A DNA stretch of 64,000 nt from Malacoplasma muris (GCF_046774425.1 NZ_CP177248.1:868001-932000); one strand, 5' to 3'; numbered from the stretch's first letter, positions 1-10,198 are shown. Made by a program: numbers and translations. Notes: generated by a model not told the origin, from the sequence alone.

Positions 1-1366
1 TTGCAATTGTTAATAGCTGCTTATCATTATTCATGTAACCCATTAAATTTATACCTATAAAATTATTGTTATTTTTATACATAGGTAATGTAATTGATGG
101 ATATCCACTGAAATTAGCAATTTGCAAATAATCATCAATTAATGTGTCATTATATTTTTTTGTTTCAACATCTGTTTTTGTAGGGGCTCATGTAGAACTT
201 CCTGGCATAATTACAAAATCATATTCTTTAAATATTTCTTTAGCTTTCTCTACAATAAGTCTTCTAATTTTTTTAGAAGAAACAAAAAGATCATCATAAT
301 TTTCAACAAGTGTACAATAACTACCAAACACAAATCTTCTTTTTAATTCTTTACCAAAATATTTTGATCTAGTATGAGAAATAGTTTCCTGAAAATTTTG
401 TTTAATATCTTTTTGTCCAAAAGGAATTCCAGTAATATTTTGATAACAACTAACAGCTTCAGAGTAACTTATTATTTTATATACTGGTGCAATTGCTTGA
501 ATTAATTCAACAGGAAAATTAATTGGTCTAATTTTAATTTTATTACCTTCAATTTTCTTAATACTATCTAAAAAGATATTTTTATTTTCAGATGGCATAA
601 AATCTAAAATATTTTCCAAATAACATATTTTAACAATCCCTTTAATTGGATCATTTAATGATTTATAAAAATTGTGTTTTTCTTGTATTTGACTTGTGAA
701 ATCTTGCTCATCATGTTTACAAATGCAATCTGCAACTATTGCAACATCTGTAACTGATTTTGTTAAAATACCTACATGGTCAAGAGAGGGAGAATATGGG
801 AATACTCCAAATCTTGAAATATATCCATAACTTGGTTTATAACCAATTATTCCCAAATAGCTTGCAGGTTTTCTAATTGAATCACCAGTATCTGTACCTA
901 ATGCAAATGGGACAGTATCATTTGCAACCAATACAGCAGATCCTGATGAAGAACCTGATGTTATTCTTTCTTTAAAAAATGGATTAACAACATGACCAAA
1001 TCCAGAAAAAGTTCCTGTTCCTCCTAATCCAAATTCATCAAGATTTGCTTTTGCAACTGGAATTGCACCTGCTTGATTTAATAATTCTACAACATGTGCA
1101 TCATAAGGACTTATATAATCTTTAAAAAATAAAGAACCACCTGTGGTAATAGTGTTTTGAACATTTATGTTATCCTTTATTGCATATGGAATACCATTTA
1201 ATAATGATGTTTTATTATTTTTATTATTGCTATATTTATTTACTATATTAATGTAAGCATTAAGATTTTTATTTGATTCTAATGTTTTTAATGTTTGATT
1301 TATTAATTCCTGAGAAGTTATTTCTTGATTATTGATTTTTTTATTTAAATTAATAATTTTACTCAT
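1..1366 (-). CDS. gatA: Asp/Glu-tRNA amidotransferase subunit A, 3' end outside window
   Basis: GatA is the amidase subunit of GatCAB, which converts Glu-tRNA(Gln) or Asp-tRNA(Asn) to Gln-tRNA(Gln) or Asn-tRNA(Asn) in the cytoplasm. The amidase-signature residues are visible: a lysine in 'IPYAIKDNI', the Ser-rich loop 'SGSSSGSA', and the catalytic serine segment 'GTDTGDSIRKPA'. The frame is open to base 1 if the TGA at 188-190 is read as Trp, so about 455 residues are present and the C-terminus is missing. The ATG lies 2 bp after the gatC stop, so the two genes are co-translated. gatB is probably just beyond the left edge. Identification is firm; the 'GGSS' box is slightly altered to 'GSSS'. 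Confidence 0.95.
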
Positions 1367-1368
1367 AA

Positions 1369-1665
1369 TTAAACCTTAATCAAATTCTTAATAACTTCTT
1401 TTGGATGTTTTAATAATGACTCTTTATTTTTAAAATCTTTTATAATATCTTCTCTAAAACCATTACTTGTTTGAATTTCTGGAAAATCTAGTGGTTGAAC
1501 ATTTAATAAATTATATTTCTCAGAATGAAACACAGCCAAATGACTTAAATCATCAACTGATTTCTTTATTTCTTCCTTAATAATTTCTATTTCATCATCA
1601 CTCATATTCATCATTAAATTTGAAGAAATTTTTTTCATATCAAATATAGTAATATTTTTTTTCAT
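1369..1665 (-). CDS. gatC: Asp/Glu-tRNA amidotransferase subunit C
   Basis: This small 98-residue protein has the size, helical N-terminal half and position of GatC, the subunit that wraps around GatA and stabilises the amidotransferase. The N-terminal part 'MSDDEIEIIKEEIKKSV' and the following helix fit the family, and the C-terminal strand segment 'LNVQPLDFPEIQ' resembles the usual 'LREDE' linker only loosely. It lies 5 bp downstream of the ECF-type gene and 2 bp upstream of gatA. Sequence similarity is weak, as is usual for mycoplasma GatC, so position carries much of the call. The start has an AGGAGG-like site directly upstream ('ctgtaattaatcctcc' read on the other strand). Confidence 0.8.
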   Translation of the reverse strand: MKKNITIFDMKKISSNLMMNMSDDEIEIIKEEIKKSVDDLSHLAVFHSEKYNLLNVQPLDFPEIQTSNGFREDIIKDFKNKESLLKHPKEVIKNLIKV

Positions 1666-1670
1666 AGTAA

Positions 1671-2753
1671 TTAATCCTCCTGTAATTTAATATGCAATGC
1701 TTCACTTAACTCTTTTTCGTAATCATATGTAACTAATGGAGTAACAATTGTATATACTGGATAAATAATAAACATATTTAAAAACACCATAGGAATAAAT
1801 AAAACAGATCTTATTGCCAACCATTCAGTTGGACCTAAAGATGTTACCTCAGCATCAAAATGAGGCATTGCAAAAACATTAACAAACATTTCTGTTATAA
1901 CAACACATGTTATTGTTGCACAAAAAGCAATAAATTTATCTGATGTTTGTTTTTTCTTTTTTCTATTTGGATTAGTATTTGAAAAATACTTTCTTTTTTC
2001 TATACTATTTCTCACTCATCTTAGATTAAGAAAATAAAAAGTTCATAGAATAATAATGGTAATTCCTGAAAAACTTACCAATATTACAATCATTGTCATC
2101 TTTGGAATTAATATATCTGCTCCAAATTTTATTTGCAAACCTGTTTCTGGTGTTTGTGTATAAAAATAATAAAAAGTAATAATACCTGTTAATAATAATG
2201 CAATTGTTGAATAAATAGCAAATCTTAATTTATTTTTTGAACTAAAAGTCACAAATGTTCTAATAAGTCCAGCTATCAAACCATATCCAATTGCAGCAAC
2301 AAAATACCCATAATGAAATATACCAGCTGTCATTAATACAGACAATAAATCTGTAAGCATACCAATAAATAATCCTAAAAATGGTCCAAACAATAATCCT
2401 CCAATCTTAATTAAAATACCTTCAATTGTTACCCTGGTACCTGGGAATGCCCTAAATAATACAGAAAACAAATTAGAAGTTATTATTGTCATTAAAATTA
2501 GAACTGCAACTGATAAAGCAATAGTCATTGAAATACTTGCTATACCCTTTATACTTGGTCTGGGTATCACAAAGTATTTTTTCTTTAATCAAAATCTATA
2601 ATAAATTTTTTTAATAATACTTGCAATTACAATTGAAATAAAAAAAGCACAAAATATTAAAACAATACCAATGACATTTAATTGGCCATTAGTATCAACA
2701 AACGGATTACCACTCCTAATACTGACATTTAATATATTGTTGTTATTACTCAT
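1671..2753 (-). CDS. Multispanning membrane protein, ECF transporter S-component-like
   Basis: A 360-residue membrane protein that is continuous once two TGA codons (2043-2045 and 2589-2591) are read as Trp. The middle carries the pattern 'GGLLFGPFLGLFIGMLTDLL', typical of substrate-specific S components of energy-coupling-factor vitamin transporters (FolT-like group), which work with EcfA/EcfA'/EcfT. At least six hydrophobic helices are visible, with a charged KKKKQ-rich loop before the last ones. The ATG at 2753 gives an Asn-rich N-terminus; a GTG at 2570 would cut off the first helix. It stands between ung and gatC in one tight operon. The substrate cannot be inferred from sequence alone. 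Confidence 0.7.
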
Positions 2754-2780
2754 ATTTTACTTCTTTAATATTAATATATT

Positions 2781-3440
2781 TTACCAAAATATAATACTTT
2801 TATTCATTGATAAAAGTAGATTATTAATTTTCGAAAATACTTTTGAATTTTTAAATGATATATGACAACTAAAAGGTGATGGATGAGATGTTTTAATTAT
2901 AAATTGTTTATTATTAACAATTAATGCTTCTTTACTTATTGCATTATTTCCCATCAATAAAAAAATTACATTTTTTAGATTACAATCAATTTCTTTAATT
3001 ATATTATCAGTAAAAATTTCTCATCCTTTATTTGCATGAGATAATGGTTTATTTTCTAAAACTGTTAAACAAGTGTTCAAAAGCAAAACATTTTGACTTG
3101 CAATATCAGATAAATCACAATTGGTTCTTGTAATATTTAAATCTGTTTTTAACTCATTAAACATATTCATTAATGATTTTGGTTTAATATTAAGACGAGT
3201 AGAAAAAGATAATCCATCAGCCATTTGTGGCACATGATATGGATCTTGACCCAAAATTACTAATGTCGTATTTTCAAAATCAAAAAAATTAAAACATCTA
3301 AATATATCATCTTTACTTGGACAAACTTTTTTTGTTCTATATTCATTATTAATAAATGACATTAAATCTATAAAATATGGTTTTTTAAATTCATTTTCTA
3401 ATATTTTTTGTCATGATGTTTTAAGTTTTACATTATTCAT
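2781..3440 (-). CDS. ung: Uracil-DNA glycosylase
   Basis: Family-1 uracil-DNA glycosylase of 219 residues, which removes uracil from DNA to start base-excision repair. The catalytic water-activating motif 'VILGQDPYH' is present, followed by 'MADGLSFS' and 'LLLNTCLTV'. The C-terminal DNA-intercalation loop is 'KTSHPSPFS', matching the family 'HPSPLS'. Two TGA codons (3411-3413, 3021-3023) are read as Trp, and the protein also ends with a true TGG Trp. The ATG at 3440 is 3 bp after the stop of the lipoprotein gene, so it is probably translated by coupling. Length matches the family. Confidence 0.95.
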
Positions 3441-3443
3441 AAT

Positions 3444-4715
3444 TTAAGCCTTAACTGTTGTTAAAAAACTTTTAAATTCCTTAATGTTATTAATAAATTT
3501 TGAATAATCATCAACTGTATTGATTGATGGTGTAGAAGTTATTTTTCCCATAGCTGTATTAAGTAAATTTGAATTACTAAAATCATTCATTCCATTTTTA
3601 TCTTTATTTTCATTTAGAGCAAACAATAAAGGTGTAGTTTCTTTTGAAATTGATAAATTAGATACAGGTAAAAATTTTGCTTCATAAAGTCAATTAGAAA
3701 ATTTATCAGAAGCACCATCTTTATTAAAATCTAATGTTGTTTCATAATGTGCTGTTCCATTATTTGTAATTTCAGTTAAATTCACCAATTTTTTTATCTC
3801 ATCATCAGTAGGTTTTTGATCCTTAGACTTAATAACATATGAAGAAAATTCAAACTTTGGTCTTAGTGTAATTTGAACATTTACTTTTAAACTAAACTCA
3901 GTTTTTGAAGGTTCTACTTCTTTATTTCATGCGTTATATTTATTAACATAATTTTTAATAGGATCAATGCTTGTAATATAATCTTTAAATTTATTTTGAT
4001 CTTCAGGATAATAATATCTATATGTTAACTGTAAATTCATTGTAGGAGCATCACCAATTAAATACCCTTTATTTGTAAAATATACTCCATTTTGATTTTC
4101 AGCTAATTTATATCCATTTGTTTGATCATAAATATAAATTTTTTGATCTTCTTTTAGTGTAATTGGAGTAGATAATTTTTCAACAAATATCTTACTATTA
4201 GCACCAGAATCATTATAAGGCAAATAACCATTTGATAAACCATTTATACCAATTTCTGATAAATATAATTTTATTTGATCATTTCTACCTTGATTTAATG
4301 TATTAGAAGAAGCATACATAAATTCTTTAAATAATAGGTTAGGAGCATTATTTGTAAGTGTGTCAGATGTATCAAAAACTAGATTTTTATCATATATTAA
4401 ATTTTGATTTGATTTATCTTCACTAAAGTGTGATAAATTTATTAAACGATCAGCAATTGTTAAAAAAGGCAAAATACCAGTTAAATAGAATTTAACAAGA
4501 TCCTTTGTTTTAGTTGCTTTTGAATCTAATTGTTCTTTTGTGTCTGCATTATAAATAACATTGTTAGAGCCATAACCAACATAGTATTTTTCAGTACCAA
4601 TATTCATTTTAACAGCAGGAACATATTGACTTAATTGTCCACAAGAGGTTAATGCAAAAATTGGAACAGCAAGTAAAATTCCACATGAAGAAAATAAAAC
4701 AACTTTTTTAGACAT
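3444..4715 (-). CDS. Putative surface lipoprotein
   Basis: A 423-residue protein with a clear bacterial lipoprotein signal: Lys-Lys N-terminus, hydrophobic stretch and lipobox 'FALTSC', cleaved before Cys and lipid-anchored to the outer face of the single membrane. The rest is Asn/Thr/Lys-rich with no domain I recognise; it has a dipeptide 'TYRYYYPE' region and several 'LTYR/TLRP'-like beta-strand patterns. One TGA (3927-3929) is read as Trp. It sits between dnaB helicase (11 bp upstream) and ung (3 bp downstream), an odd place for a surface protein and possibly a lineage-specific insertion into a housekeeping operon. The function is unknown. Confidence 0.8.
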
Positions 4716-4726
4716 ACTATTATCTC

Positions 4727-6148
4727 CTAATTATTTTTAAAATTTGTAAATGAAACATCTATATATTTACTTATTGATTTATTAAACACTAAATCAACAC
4801 TTCCAATTGCTCCATTTCTATTTTTTGCAATAATAAATTCTACTACAACATTATTTAAATCTTGCTTAGAAGAATTATTTTCATTATTAATCATATCCTT
4901 ATAATTTATAAAGCAAACTAAATCAGCATCTTGTTCAATAGCTCCTGATTCACGCAAATCTGATAGCATAGGTTTTCTTCCTTCTGCTTTTCTTTCTTCT
5001 ATTTTTCTTGATAATTGAGCTATTGCAATAACTGGTATATTATATTGTCTTGCCAAGGATTTTAATGATCTAGAAATACTTGCAACCTCTTGCTGTCTAT
5101 TCATATTTATATTAGTTTTTGCTCCCTTTAATAATTGAAGATAGTCAATAACCAGAAGTTTAATTTCTTTATCATTTGACATTTGTTTTATTTTTGACTG
5201 TATATCAATAATAGACAAATCACTTGAATCATCAATATATAAAGGAAGATTATATAAATTTGATATTGCATCAGTAATTAGACTTGTTTGCAAAGAATCT
5301 AATTGCCCTGTTTTGGTTGCACTTATTTCCACACCAGATTCAATAGAAACAATTCTTTGACAAACTTGCAAATTTCCCATTTCCATTGAAAACATTAATG
5401 CAATTTTATCTTTATCATTTTCCTGATTATTTTTGTTTTCTAAAATATTCTTTGTTGCATTAACTAAAAAATTAATTGCTAATGCAGTTTTCCCAACTCC
5501 AGGACGAGCAGCTAGAATAATTAAATCACCACCTTGAAATCCATTTGTAATTTTGTCAATTGAGGCATAACCTGATGTTGTTCCAGTCAACAATTCAGTT
5601 TGATTAGATATTTGCTCTAATTTTTTACTAAATTCTTGTACTATTTTTCCAATACTTTCAATTTCTTTTGATTTTTTATTATTAGTTATATTTAAAAATT
5701 CTTGCTCTAAAGATCATAACTTTTCTCTACTTGATATTATATCAATACTTGTAGAATTTAAAGTTTGAGCAAAATCAACAAATTTTCTTTTAATAGATGC
5801 ATTTTTAATAATATCTATAAATTGAATAATATTTTGTTGATGAGTAAATTTTACATTAGTTTGAATAATATATTCACGATAATTATTAAATTGCATTTCA
5901 CTATTATCATCATAATAATTTATTAGACTTAAAAGGTCAAAATCTTTTCCTTCAATTTTAAAATTTAAAAGATTTATAAAAATATTTCTATTTTCATATG
6001 AACCAAAATCTGATGGCTGCAATTGCAAAAATATATCTTCAATAAATTTCCCTTTATTTAAAATGTGAGAAAGGACAATTCTTTCAATTTCAAATACTGA
6101 TTCTTCATTAATGTCTTCTTTAGAATCATTCTTATTTGTATTATTCAT
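4727..6148 (-). CDS. dnaB: Replicative DNA helicase DnaB
   Basis: Hexameric 5'-3' helicase that unwinds the fork and recruits primase. It has 473 residues with the N-terminal helical DnaB_N domain (about 15-120) and the RecA-like ATPase domain (about 190-473). Walker A is 'ARPGVGKTA', Walker B is 'LLVIDYLQL', and the conserved 'LSRKIEERK' and 'DLRESGAIEQDAD' motifs follow. One TGA (5714-5716) in the linker is read as Trp. The start at 6148 has a strong GAGAGGGG ribosome site. Here it follows a DUF2188 gene rather than rplI, the arrangement I recall for the pneumoniae group. Its loader genes (dnaB/D-like and dnaI) are at 24.9-27.1 kb. Confidence 0.96.
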
Positions 6149-6200
6149 AATCCCCTCTCTTTTAAATAAAAATCACTTTAATAATTATATATAAAATAAA

Positions 6201-6222
6201 ACTAATATCTTAAGATATTAGT
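6201..6222 (-). terminator. Rho-independent terminator after the DUF2188 gene
   Basis: A perfect 22-nt palindrome (11 bp arms, actaatatctt) is followed on the minus strand by a T-rich tail (tttattttat). It lies 28 bp after the DUF2188 stop and upstream of dnaB. The T tail overlaps a TATAAT-like box that could start dnaB transcription. Confidence 0.8.
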
Positions 6223-6250
6223 TCAGTTTTATAAATTCAAATTATTTCAA

Positions 6251-6490
6251 CTAATCACCAAATTTTATAGTATCTTGGATAGTGCCATCAACTTTTCTTA
6301 TAATAATTGTAGAAGATTTTTTTCCAGCAAGTTCTTTAGCTCTTTTAATTGCTTCATCTTTAGTTTCACAAACTGCTGAAACTTTTTCACAATTTTCCAT
6401 TTTTACTTCCCATCCAATTTTCTTGCCATCTTCTTTTCTTGCAGAAATATAATATATGTTTCTACCTTTTACATCTTTTTTATCAACCAT
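6251..6490 (-). CDS. DUF2188 domain protein
   Basis: A 79-residue protein whose pattern fits DUF2188: aromatic N-terminal strand 'RNIYYISARKEDGKKIGW', a cluster 'CETKDEAIKRAKELA' and the C-terminal 'STIIIRKVDGTIQD'. DUF2188 proteins are small alpha/beta proteins of unknown role. This copy has its own transcription unit: a TATAAT box at 6517-6522, an AAGGAG ribosome site, and terminators on both sides. Being transcribed alone within a dense ribosomal/replication block suggests it is highly or separately expressed. No catalytic residues can be named. Confidence 0.75.
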   Translation of the reverse strand: MVDKKDVKGRNIYYISARKEDGKKIGWEVKMENCEKVSAVCETKDEAIKRAKELAGKKSSTIIIRKVDGTIQDTIKFGD

Positions 6491-6516
6491 AGTAAAACTC
6501 CTTAAGCAATATATTT

Positions 6517-6522
6517 ATTATA
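6517..6522 (-). promoter_or_regulatory. -10 box for the DUF2188 gene
   Basis: TATAAT on the minus strand, 27 bp before the ATG, preceded by AT-rich DNA without a clear -35. It lies just downstream of the rpsR terminator, as expected for an independent unit. Confidence 0.5.
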
Positions 6523-6550
6523 TAAAATATTAAAGAAATTTAAAAAAATA

Positions 6551-6569
6551 AACACCTAATTTAGGTGTT
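6551..6569 (-). terminator. Terminator of the rpsF-ssb-rpsR operon
   Basis: An 8 bp stem (aacaccta/taggtgtt) with a 3-nt loop, followed on the minus strand by a T-rich run (tatttttttaaattt). It begins 5 bp after the rpsR stop. Confidence 0.85.
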
Positions 6570-6574
6570 ATTAA

Positions 6575-7204
6575 TTAATCTTTTATATATGGAATCAATG
6601 CAACAAGTCTTGCTCTTTTAATTGCATTTGATATTCTTCTTTGATGAGATGTACAAGTATTTGTAGATTTCTTTGATAAAATTTTCAAATTATAACTTAA
6701 ATGCTTTGATAATAATTCAACATCTTTATAATCAACATGTTCAATTCCTTTTGCACATAATTTACAAAATTTAATTCTTTTCTTAAAATGTCTATTAGAA
6801 GAATAATGCTTATTTTCATATTTTAAAGGTGCATTTGAAGATGAACCAGTTTTAAATACTTTAGTTGGTTTAACAGTTTCATTTTTTTCTTTTGAATCTG
6901 ATTTTGTAGTAGAAGTTTTTGCTACTTTTTTACTTTCAACTTTCTCTTCTTTTTTAATTGTAGAAACTTTTTTTGTTGTTTCTTTTTTAACTGGTTCTTC
7001 TTTTTTTGCTTTAACTGCAACAACTTTTTTTGTTGTTTCTTTTTTAGCAGTTGTTTTCTTTGTTTCTTTTTTAACTACTGGTTTTACTTCTTTTTTAACA
7101 GCAGCTTTCTTTGTAGTAGTAGACTTTTTAGTAGTTTTAGATTCTTTTTTATCAGAACCTAAACCAGATGTAGCCTTTATACTAGTTTTTTTTGTATTAG
7201 CCAT
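6575..7204 (-). CDS. rpsR: Ribosomal protein S18 with long basic N-terminal extension
   Basis: The last 65 residues are a complete S18, the small-subunit protein that pairs with S6 on the platform: 'FCKLCAKGIEH', 'DVELLSKHLS' and 'TCTSHQRRISNAIKRAR'. In front of it is an extension of about 140 residues made almost only of Lys, Thr, Ala, Val, Glu and Ser, with repeats such as 'KKETTKK' and 'TTKKAAVKKE'. Ordinary bacterial S18 has 75-105 residues in total. The reading frame has no internal TGA, and the ATG has a GAAAGGAAA site, so the extension looks genuinely translated, though internal starts are not excluded. Its neighbours are ssb (15 bp upstream) and a terminator downstream. Confidence 0.93.
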   Translation of the reverse strand: MANTKKTSIKATSGLGSDKKESKTTKKSTTTKKAAVKKEVKPVVKKETKKTTAKKETTKKVVAVKAKKEEPVKKETTKKVSTIKKEEKVESKKVAKTSTTKSDSKEKNETVKPTKVFKTGSSSNAPLKYENKHYSSNRHFKKRIKFCKLCAKGIEHVDYKDVELLSKHLSYNLKILSKKSTNTCTSHQRRISNAIKRARLVALIPYIKD

Positions 7205-7219
7205 TCTTTTATTTCCTTT

Positions 7220-7729
7220 CTAATTAATGTCATTCATTCAATCTAAATCAATAATTTCATCAGAATCTTGATTATTTGATGAATTTTCTAAAAAATCACC
7301 ATTCTCAAAATTATTGTTTTCAAATTCTTGTAATAAATCTTGAATTTCTTTATCACTAGAATCATTATTAGTTTTGTCAACAACATTTTTTGAAGAAGGA
7401 ACAAAATCATTTGAATCAACATTTCTTCTTGACCCAAAAGGCTTTATTGTCTCAATAACAACTTCAATGATATATACTTTTTTACCTTCTTTTGAAATAT
7501 AACTTCTTCTAATTAGTTTTCCATCAACAACAACTGCATCACCTTTTTTAAGATAAGTATTTATAAAATTTGCAGTTGATTGTCATGCAACACAAGGGAA
7601 AAAATATGCTTCATTTTTATTTCAATTATCAGCACATGCAATGCTAATTCTTGATTGAGTTATTCCATTTTGTGTAACAAATTGTTGTGGGTCACTTGCT
7701 AAACGCCCTGCTAAAAATACTTTGTTCAT
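7220..7729 (-). CDS. ssb: Single-stranded DNA-binding protein
   Basis: A 169-residue SSB split by several TGA-Trp codons, so easily missed with the standard code. The OB-fold is clear: 'MNKVFLAGRLASDPQ' at the start, 'ISIACADNW', 'FFPCVAWQSTANF' and 'YLKKGDAVVVDGKLI'. It protects ssDNA and recruits replication and repair partners. The C-terminal half is Asn/Asp/Ser-rich and ends 'IIDLDWMNDIN', an acidic-aromatic tail in place of the usual DDIPF tip. Its place between rpsF and rpsR is the classic bacterial order. Confidence 0.95.
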
Positions 7730-7767
7730 AATAATTTGTATCCTTTGTTTCTTCAAAATAATATTTA

Positions 7768-8205
7768 TTAAATGTCTGTTAATTTTACACTACTTGTGTC
7801 TCTTTCAATCTTAGCTTTTTCTTGTTCTGCCAAAATTGACTCTTTAATTCTTTTATATCTATCAGCTCTAAATTTTGATCTTGCAATCTTTTTAGGGTTA
7901 ATAGTTGATTTATATGCATAATCTTTTTCAAGATTAATAATTAAGTGACGAAGAACATGCTTGTTTAGAAGAGTTACTCTTCTAAATTCTGCAATTATTG
8001 ATGGATCATCACAAACAAAATTAAAAACAAAATAAAAACCTTTTTTAATTTTGTTAATAGGATATGCTAAATCTCTTAAGCCCATATTAGTAACTTTAAG
8101 TTCTTTTGCATTTTTCAATAAATTTTTAGTTTCAGTAATCACTTGGTTAGATTCTGATTCTTTAATAGAACCATTTACAATAACCATAATCTCATATTTA
8201 GCCAT
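7768..8205 (-). CDS. rpsF: Ribosomal protein S6
   Basis: A 145-residue S6, which binds S18 and 16S rRNA on the small-subunit platform. Family motifs are 'MAKYEIMVIVNG' at the N-terminus, 'GLRDLAYPINKIKKGFY' and 'EFRRVTLLNKHVLRHLI'. It has a charged C-terminal extension of about 45 residues relative to E. coli S6 (which itself ends in Glu). It is first in the rpsF-ssb-rpsR operon, preceded by a structured leader that can hide its ribosome site. Confidence 0.96.
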   Translation of the reverse strand: MAKYEIMVIVNGSIKESESNQVITETKNLLKNAKELKVTNMGLRDLAYPINKIKKGFYFVFNFVCDDPSIIAEFRRVTLLNKHVLRHLIINLEKDYAYKSTINPKKIARSKFRADRYKRIKESILAEQEKAKIERDTSSVKLTDI

Positions 8206-8213
8206 TTTATCTC

Positions 8214-8247
8214 CTCTTTATGGGTATAGCCTTAACTCGGCAAAGAG
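8214..8247 (-). promoter_or_regulatory. Probable S6:S18 autoregulatory mRNA leader
   Basis: On the minus strand a CUCUUU/AAAGAG stem encloses a GCC-loop-GGC hairpin (loop GAGUUAA) and an ACCC element. The 3' arm AAAGAG runs straight into the rpsF ribosome site (AAAGAGGAG), so the fold would cover it. A leader in front of rpsF with a conserved CCG that S6:S18 binds is established in many bacteria; assignment here rests on position, the CCG and the sequestering stem. Confidence 0.6.
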
Positions 8248-8272
8248 TGCATTTTTTATTGAATGCATATAT

Positions 8273-8278
8273 ATTATA
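8273..8278 (-). promoter_or_regulatory. -10 box for the rpsF operon
   Basis: TATAAT on the minus strand about 70 bp before the rpsF start and just upstream of the leader structure. No good -35 is visible. Confidence 0.5.
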
Positions 8279-8314
8279 CATTTAAGATATAATTTATAGT
8301 TACAAAATAATAAA

Positions 8315-8340
8315 AATCTCATATATTTCTATATGAGATT
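8315..8340 (-). terminator. Terminator of the division (ftsZ) operon
   Basis: An 11 bp stem (aatctcatata/tatatgagatt) with a 4-nt loop starting 10 bp after the ftsZ stop on the minus strand, then a T-rich stretch. It separates the division cluster from rpsF. Confidence 0.8.
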
Positions 8341-8350
8341 AAATAAATTT

Positions 8351-10198
8351 TTAATATTCTTCTCTTCTATTATTTTTTCTACCAAAAAGTCTTTTTCATC
8401 ATGGAAGTTTCTTTTTAGGTTTATCATCATACTCTCTACTTAAATTAGTTGTAGGAACAGTTCTATTAATTACTGGATTTCCATTACCATATCTTTGATT
8501 ATCTAAAGTTTCATCGTCATCATCTTCAAATGAATAAGATGAAGTTTTTGGTCTATTATAGTAATCATAAAAATCATTAGATGTTGATTTAATAGGAGAC
8601 AATGATGAAGTGTCAGAATTTTGAGTTGGATTAGTTTTTGGTGTAGGAAAAACATCTTCTTCTTCCTCTTCACTCAAAGCATTTAAATCAATTGAAGAAG
8701 TGCCAATTGCTGGTTGAGATGAAGAAATTTCTTCTTCTTCATCAATTGCACCCAATTCAAATGAACCTGTTAATAAAACATTAATTTGAGCATTTTCATA
8801 AACATCATTATATGAAATACCATGGACAATGTTAATATTATTAACTGAAACTAATTCCTTTAATGCACTTCTTGTATTTTCTAAAATAATGCTTGGAACA
8901 TTTTCATTTAATCTAAAATTAATAAGTGCTTTTTGTGATTCATTGATATTGACATCACTTAATCCCATTTTAATAGCATGTTCCAAAGACTCTTTTATTG
9001 CATCCTTTGTATAGTCTGTCAAATCTATTCTCATGAACAAAAAACCATTTTTATCTTCAAAAAAGTTTCTAACATCTGCAAAGTCAATATTAATATCACT
9101 TGGTTTTGTAATAATGTTAATAATTTCTTCTACGATTGTTTTTATATATTGATTAGCACCTTCAAATGCTTTTTTAATAGATGTTCTTTCTCTATCTAAA
9201 GAAATAATTTTATCATTATTTACTGTTGTTAAGCCATTACATAAATAAGATAATTTTTGTAAACCACTTAATGCATTTGAATATGTTCTATTACCCTCTG
9301 CACCAATTGAAGGAAGATTAAATAAACCAATTGTTAAAATTCCAAGTTCTTGAGCAATTTTTGCAATAATTGGAGTAGCACCAGTACCAGTACCTTTACC
9401 AAGACCTGCAGTTAAAATCAAAATATCTGTTCCTTTTAACATATCTTTAATTATTTCTGCATCTGCTTCAGCTGCCATTTTACCCACATTAGGATCTCCA
9501 CCTGAACCATTACCATCAAGTTCTTTAGCTCCTAAAATAAAAATATCAGCTAAATCTCCCATTGCACTTAAAGCCACATAATCAGTATTTAAAGCAATAA
9601 TTTGAACAAAATCAGGTCATTCTTGTGATGTTTTCATATATTTAACAATATTGTTACCTGCACCACCTATACCAACTACTTTAATGTTAAATGTCTTAGA
9701 AAATTGTGTTTTATCCTTAGACATTGTTTGAATAAATGTTCTTTTATTTATCTCTGCAAGAATAGAGTTTACATTTTTCTTTATTTTTATACCATTATTT
9801 GTAGGTTCATCAATACTACTATCAAAACCACTACCAAAGTGTTTTTCAATAGTTTTTTCTAATTCTTCAGCATTTTGACCATTAGCAAAAATTCTATCAT
9901 CATCTGCTAATGAAACTTGTTTTTGTTTAACTTGTGTTTGTGCTTGTCTATAATTTGTATTATTGTCGTTTCTCATATTTTCTTCATTTCTTTGATATTT
10001 TGCTTGAGGCATCCTATTAGAATTATTTTTAAACTCTGCTTCAACTTGAGGCATTGGTCTATAGTTTGCTGCATTTGAATTACTATATGTTTTACTAGAA
10101 TATTCATCTATGCTTGGTTTTTGAAAATTTGCATTTGTTTTAACTCTAGGTGTTTCATCTATTGAATTCAAAATTTTGTCAATGTTACTTTTGTTCAT
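8351..10198 (-). CDS. ftsZ: Cell division protein FtsZ with long extensions
   Basis: A tubulin-like GTPase that forms the division ring. It is 615 residues long, against 350-420 for most FtsZ. The GTPase core starts near residue 170 ('FNIKVVGIGGAGNN'), preceded by about 165 Asn/Gln/Lys-rich residues that look disordered. The nucleotide loop near residue 266 reads 'GLGKGTGTGATP', so the usual GGGTGTG has Lys in place of the second Gly. After the core comes an acidic Ser/Pro/Asp linker and a short basic-aromatic tail 'LPWWKRLFGRKNNRREEY' containing two TGA-encoded Trp. That tail could bind membrane or the FtsA-like protein. The ribosome site is a strong AGGGAG. Confidence 0.94.

Noticed and set aside
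6900..7200. Short tandem DNA repeat in the rpsR head
   Set aside because: The repetition is at the amino-acid level (KKETTKK-like) with varied codons, so it is a low-complexity coding region and not a CRISPR or satellite.
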